Part shown: one piece after another, positions 6,239-7,805 of the stretch
Layout: each line of letters opens with the position of its first letter
How positions within the stretch are numbered: position 1 is the first letter of the stretch
Assembly: GCA_947630775.1 (NCBI GenBank)
Contig: CANRIY010000071.1
Span: 1-7,805, forward strand
Direction: 5' to 3'
Source: an uncultured Clostridia bacterium
GTDB taxonomy: Bacteria; Bacillota; Clostridia; Christensenellales; Borkfalkiaceae
Length of the DNA stretch: 7,805 nucleotides
Program-made: the position numbers and the translations under genes
Notes under the pieces: model-generated
The model's database searches: none
The model's input: only the letters and a program-made list of their open reading frames with translations
What the model was told of the DNA's origin: nothing

Positions 6239-7805
6239 TTAGTTCCGCTGTTTACGAACTGCGATCACAACGACTGCTGCGCCGAGAAGGGTCACAAACG
6301 CGATGATCATGCCGGAGACGGAGATGACGGAGCCGCAGCCCTCATCCTCAGCGGGCTCATTGCCGTCGGGATTCTCGGGGTTCGCGGGCTGATCGCCGCC
6401 GGGCTGTTCGCCGCCGGGACCGGGCTCAACGGGTGTTTCGTCCTTCGTCCAGTGCGCGGTAAGGGTGACGTCCTTCGTCACGGTGTACTTCGCATTTGCG
6501 TCGCCGGCCTTCGTCGTTCCGTCGTACCAACCGTCGAACTTGTAGCCTTCTGCTGCCTTGGGAGCTGCGGGAAGGGTGATCTGCGCGTCCTTATTGGCCT
6601 TCTGCTCGTTGGGAGCCTTTTCGCCTGCCGCCGCGTGGTCGCCGACCGCAAACTTCACGGTGTACTGCGTTGCGGGAGGAGTCGTCCCTTCTTCTACCCA
6701 GTGCGCGGTGAGGGTGACGTCCTTGGTTACGGTGTACTTCGCACCTGCGTCGCCCGCCTTGGTCGCTCCGTCGTACCAACCGTCGAACTTGTAGCCTTCT
6801 GCCGCCTTGGGAGCTGCGGGAAGATCGATCTGAGTATCCTTATCCGCCTTCTGCTCGTTGGGAGCCTTTTCGCCTGCCGCCGCGTGGTCACCGACGTCAA
6901 ACGTCACGGTGTACTGCGTTGTAGGCGTTTCGTCCTTCGTCCACTTCGCGTAGAGTTTGAGATTCTCCGCCTTGTCAGCGCCGATGCTCGTGATCTTGTT
7001 CGCTTCGGTGCAATCCTCATCCGTATACCAACCCTCAAAGGTGTAGCCCGAGCGGGTGGGAGTAGGAAGAGTCTCCAAGCCTTCGCCGTACGTATATTCC
7101 GTAGGCGCATCTGCAGCGTTCGTTCCCTCGTTGAGTTCATAGGTGATGGTGTATTTGAGTGCCGCTTCGGAAGCATGTGCTTCTTCTAAAGTCACACCAT
7201 CGCGATAGAAATTCAACTCAAGCGACGTAACGTCGGAAGTGCTCGTCAAGACGAATTTCGTCGTGGTGACAACGGTCGCAAGGCTTTCGTCCGTGCCGGC
7301 ATAGGTCCTTACAATGTACGTAAGCTTATTGTTTTCAAGCGTTGCCTCGGCCACGATCCAAACCTTTCCGCCATCTTTGTAGAGGGCGAGATAGTTCGCC
7401 TCGCTCCAACCTTCACCGATGATCTGAAGTTGATCAAACATCGGGTCGGTTGCCTCCCACGTATTGGTATCTGTATTGGAGGAATTTAAGCCGAACGCCG
7501 CGGGATCTATACGGAGACGATACCAAGCACCGTTGACGTTGATATCGACAACAAGGCCGTCCCAACCATTTACGCCGCTGATGGCCAGAGCCCTAACGGT
7601 CACGCTCTTATGATTGTGCACTGTGATCTTATAGGTAGCAGGTACACCTTGCGCTCCCCACTGTTGAATTTGCTCGTGGATATCTCCGTCATCCTCCACC
7701 CAGTGCGCGGTGAGGGTGACAGCCTTGGTCACGGTATACTTCGCACCTGCTTCGCCGACCTTGGTGTCGCCTTCGTACCAACCGTCGAACTTGTAGCCTT
7801 CTGCC
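6239..7805 (-). CDS. Surface protein with InlB/List-Bact-type repeats and C-terminal anchor (5' end outside window)
   Basis: At least 521 residues are visible and the frame is open through the window's right edge, so the true start is missing. In order: a partial B-type repeat (to about 35), an unrelated beta-rich domain (about 36-217), a divergent B repeat (about 218-288), two near-identical B repeats (about 298-369 and 381-452), an acidic Pro/Gly-rich stalk (about 453-487), then GCGS (489-492), a hydrophobic helix and the basic tail RKQRN. Each repeat ends in the signature GYxFxGWY ... LxAxW of Listeria-Bacteroides (Flg_new, PF09479) repeats, known from surface adhesins. The tail resembles a tripartite sorting or anchor signal but lacks LPXTG. 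The stop lies 68 bp before the GH106 start, in the same orientation. A role in adhesion or glycan contact is inference, and a link to the enzymes is unproven. Confidence 0.88.
   Translation of the reverse strand, partial: AEGYKFDGWYEGDTKVGEAGAKYTVTKAVTLTAHWVEDDGDIHEQIQQWGAQGVPATYKITVHNHKSVTVRALAISGVNGWDGLVVDINVNGAWYRLRIDPAAFGLNSSNTDTNTWEATDPMFDQLQIIGEGWSEANYLALYKDGGKVWIVAEATLENNKLTYIVRTYAGTDESLATVVTTTKFVLTSTSDVTSLELNFYRDGVTLEEAHASEAALKYTITYELNEGTNAADAPTEYTYGEGLETLPTPTRSGYTFEGWYTDEDCTEANKITSIGADKAENLKLYAKWTKDETPTTQYTVTFDVGDHAAAGEKAPNEQKADKDTQIDLPAAPKAAEGYKFDGWYDGATKAGDAGAKYTVTKDVTLTAHWVEEGTTPPATQYTVKFAVGDHAAAGEKAPNEQKANKDAQITLPAAPKAAEGYKFDGWYDGTTKAGDANAKYTVTKDVTLTAHWTKDETPVEPGPGGEQPGGDQPANPENPDGNEPAEDEGCGSVISVSGMIIAFVTLLGAAVVVIAVRKQRN
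6449..6664 (-). repeat. B-type repeat copy 3 (72 aa, most C-terminal)
   Basis: The copy runs from YTVKFAV to LTAHW. It matches the repeat at 6698-6913 in 65 of 72 residues by direct comparison, and the DNA is also highly similar, pointing to recent tandem duplication. The two copies lie at a 249-nt period including an 11-residue linker. Confidence 0.9.
6698..6913 (-). repeat. B-type repeat copy 2 (72 aa)
   Basis: The copy runs from YTVTFDV to LTAHW and is followed by the linker VEEGTTPPATQ. It is also close to the partial repeat at the right window edge, with 30 of 35 comparable residues identical, even though the two are separated by more than 700 bp of unrelated coding sequence. Confidence 0.9.
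6941..7153 (-). repeat. Divergent List-Bact/InlB-type repeat (71 aa)
   Basis: This unit runs from YTITYEL to LYAKW. It keeps the fold signature (SGYTFEGWYTDEDC, then LKLYAKW) but is much less similar to the other three repeats. It is closer to the commonest form of the family and may be the older unit. Confidence 0.8.
7154..7699 (-). other. Unrecognised ~182-aa domain set between B-type repeats
   Basis: This coding segment runs from VEDDGDIHEQI to SEAALK. It is rich in alternating hydrophobic stretches (GLVVDINVNGAWYRLRID, KVWIVAEATL, TSLELNFYRDG) and in Trp and Tyr, consistent with a beta-sandwich ligand-binding or jelly-roll domain. I do not recognise the family. It lacks the GWY repeat signature and sits between a copy-1-type repeat and the divergent repeat. 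Confidence 0.6.
7700..7805 (-). repeat. B-type repeat copy 1 (partial, cut by window edge)
   Basis: Thirty-five residues from AEGYKFDGWY to LTAHW are visible. The in-frame GTG at 7732 lies inside this repeat and encodes a conserved Val, so it is not a start codon. The other half lies beyond the window. Confidence 0.88.

Noticed and set aside
2940..6242. Long plus-strand open frames (about 400-430 codons) opposite the rhamnosidases, with shorter ones elsewhere
   Set aside because: Their translations are Arg/Ala/His-rich without recognisable motifs. They mirror high-GC genes on the minus strand that carry clear family signatures.
6239..6340. Sortase A-type LPXTG signal on the surface protein
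   Set aside because: No LPXTG or close variant before the hydrophobic helix; the only motif there is GCGS.
7730..7732. GTG as start codon of the repeat protein
   Set aside because: It encodes a conserved Val inside a B-type repeat, and the matching repeat sequence continues in frame to the window edge, so the gene is 5'-truncated by the window.

Overview
The window reads as part of a Gram-positive, GC-rich Clostridia-type (Bacillota) genome, probably an uncultured gut or rumen relative. I base this on strong AGGAGG-type Shine-Dalgarno sites, a lipoprotein signal peptide, a surface protein made of InlB/List-Bact-type repeats, and dense palindromic intergenic repeats. The order-level placement is inference from style, not from a marker gene. 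All four protein genes lie on the minus strand, so the operon reads from the right end of the window to the left.

Right to left: (1) 6239-7805 is the C-terminal part of a large repeat-rich surface protein whose start lies outside the window. It carries near-identical 72-residue B-type repeats, an unrelated ~180-residue domain set between repeats, an acidic Pro/Gly-rich stalk, and a Cys-containing membrane-anchor tail with no LPXTG motif. (2) 6171-6238 is a short gap holding a strong GCAA-capped hairpin only 3 nt upstream of the next ribosome binding site. (3) 3216-6170 is a GH106-type alpha-L-rhamnosidase. (4) 1615-3219 is a GH78-type alpha-L-rhamnosidase whose ATG overlaps the previous stop (ATGA). 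(5) 290-1606 is a lipoprotein SGNH/GDSL esterase whose Shine-Dalgarno site overlaps the preceding stop. (6) 241-273 is a good intrinsic terminator closing the operon. (7) 1-240 is non-coding and filled with several small palindromic repeats.

The three enzymes form one tightly packed, probably translationally coupled unit that looks like a small locus for rhamnose-containing glycan breakdown. The surface-anchored esterase would remove acyl groups outside the cell. The two rhamnosidases come from unrelated families, lack signal peptides, and would remove rhamnose from imported oligosaccharides in the cytoplasm. Substrate (for example rhamnogalacturonan, or rhamnosylated plant or bacterial glycans) cannot be fixed from the sequence, and no transporter, regulator or rhamnose-catabolism gene is visible. 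I see no clear evidence of a wholly new system. The most interesting points are atypical catalytic residues in two enzymes, the hairpin before the GH106 gene, the surface protein's anchor tail and inserted domain, and the stacked intergenic palindromes.
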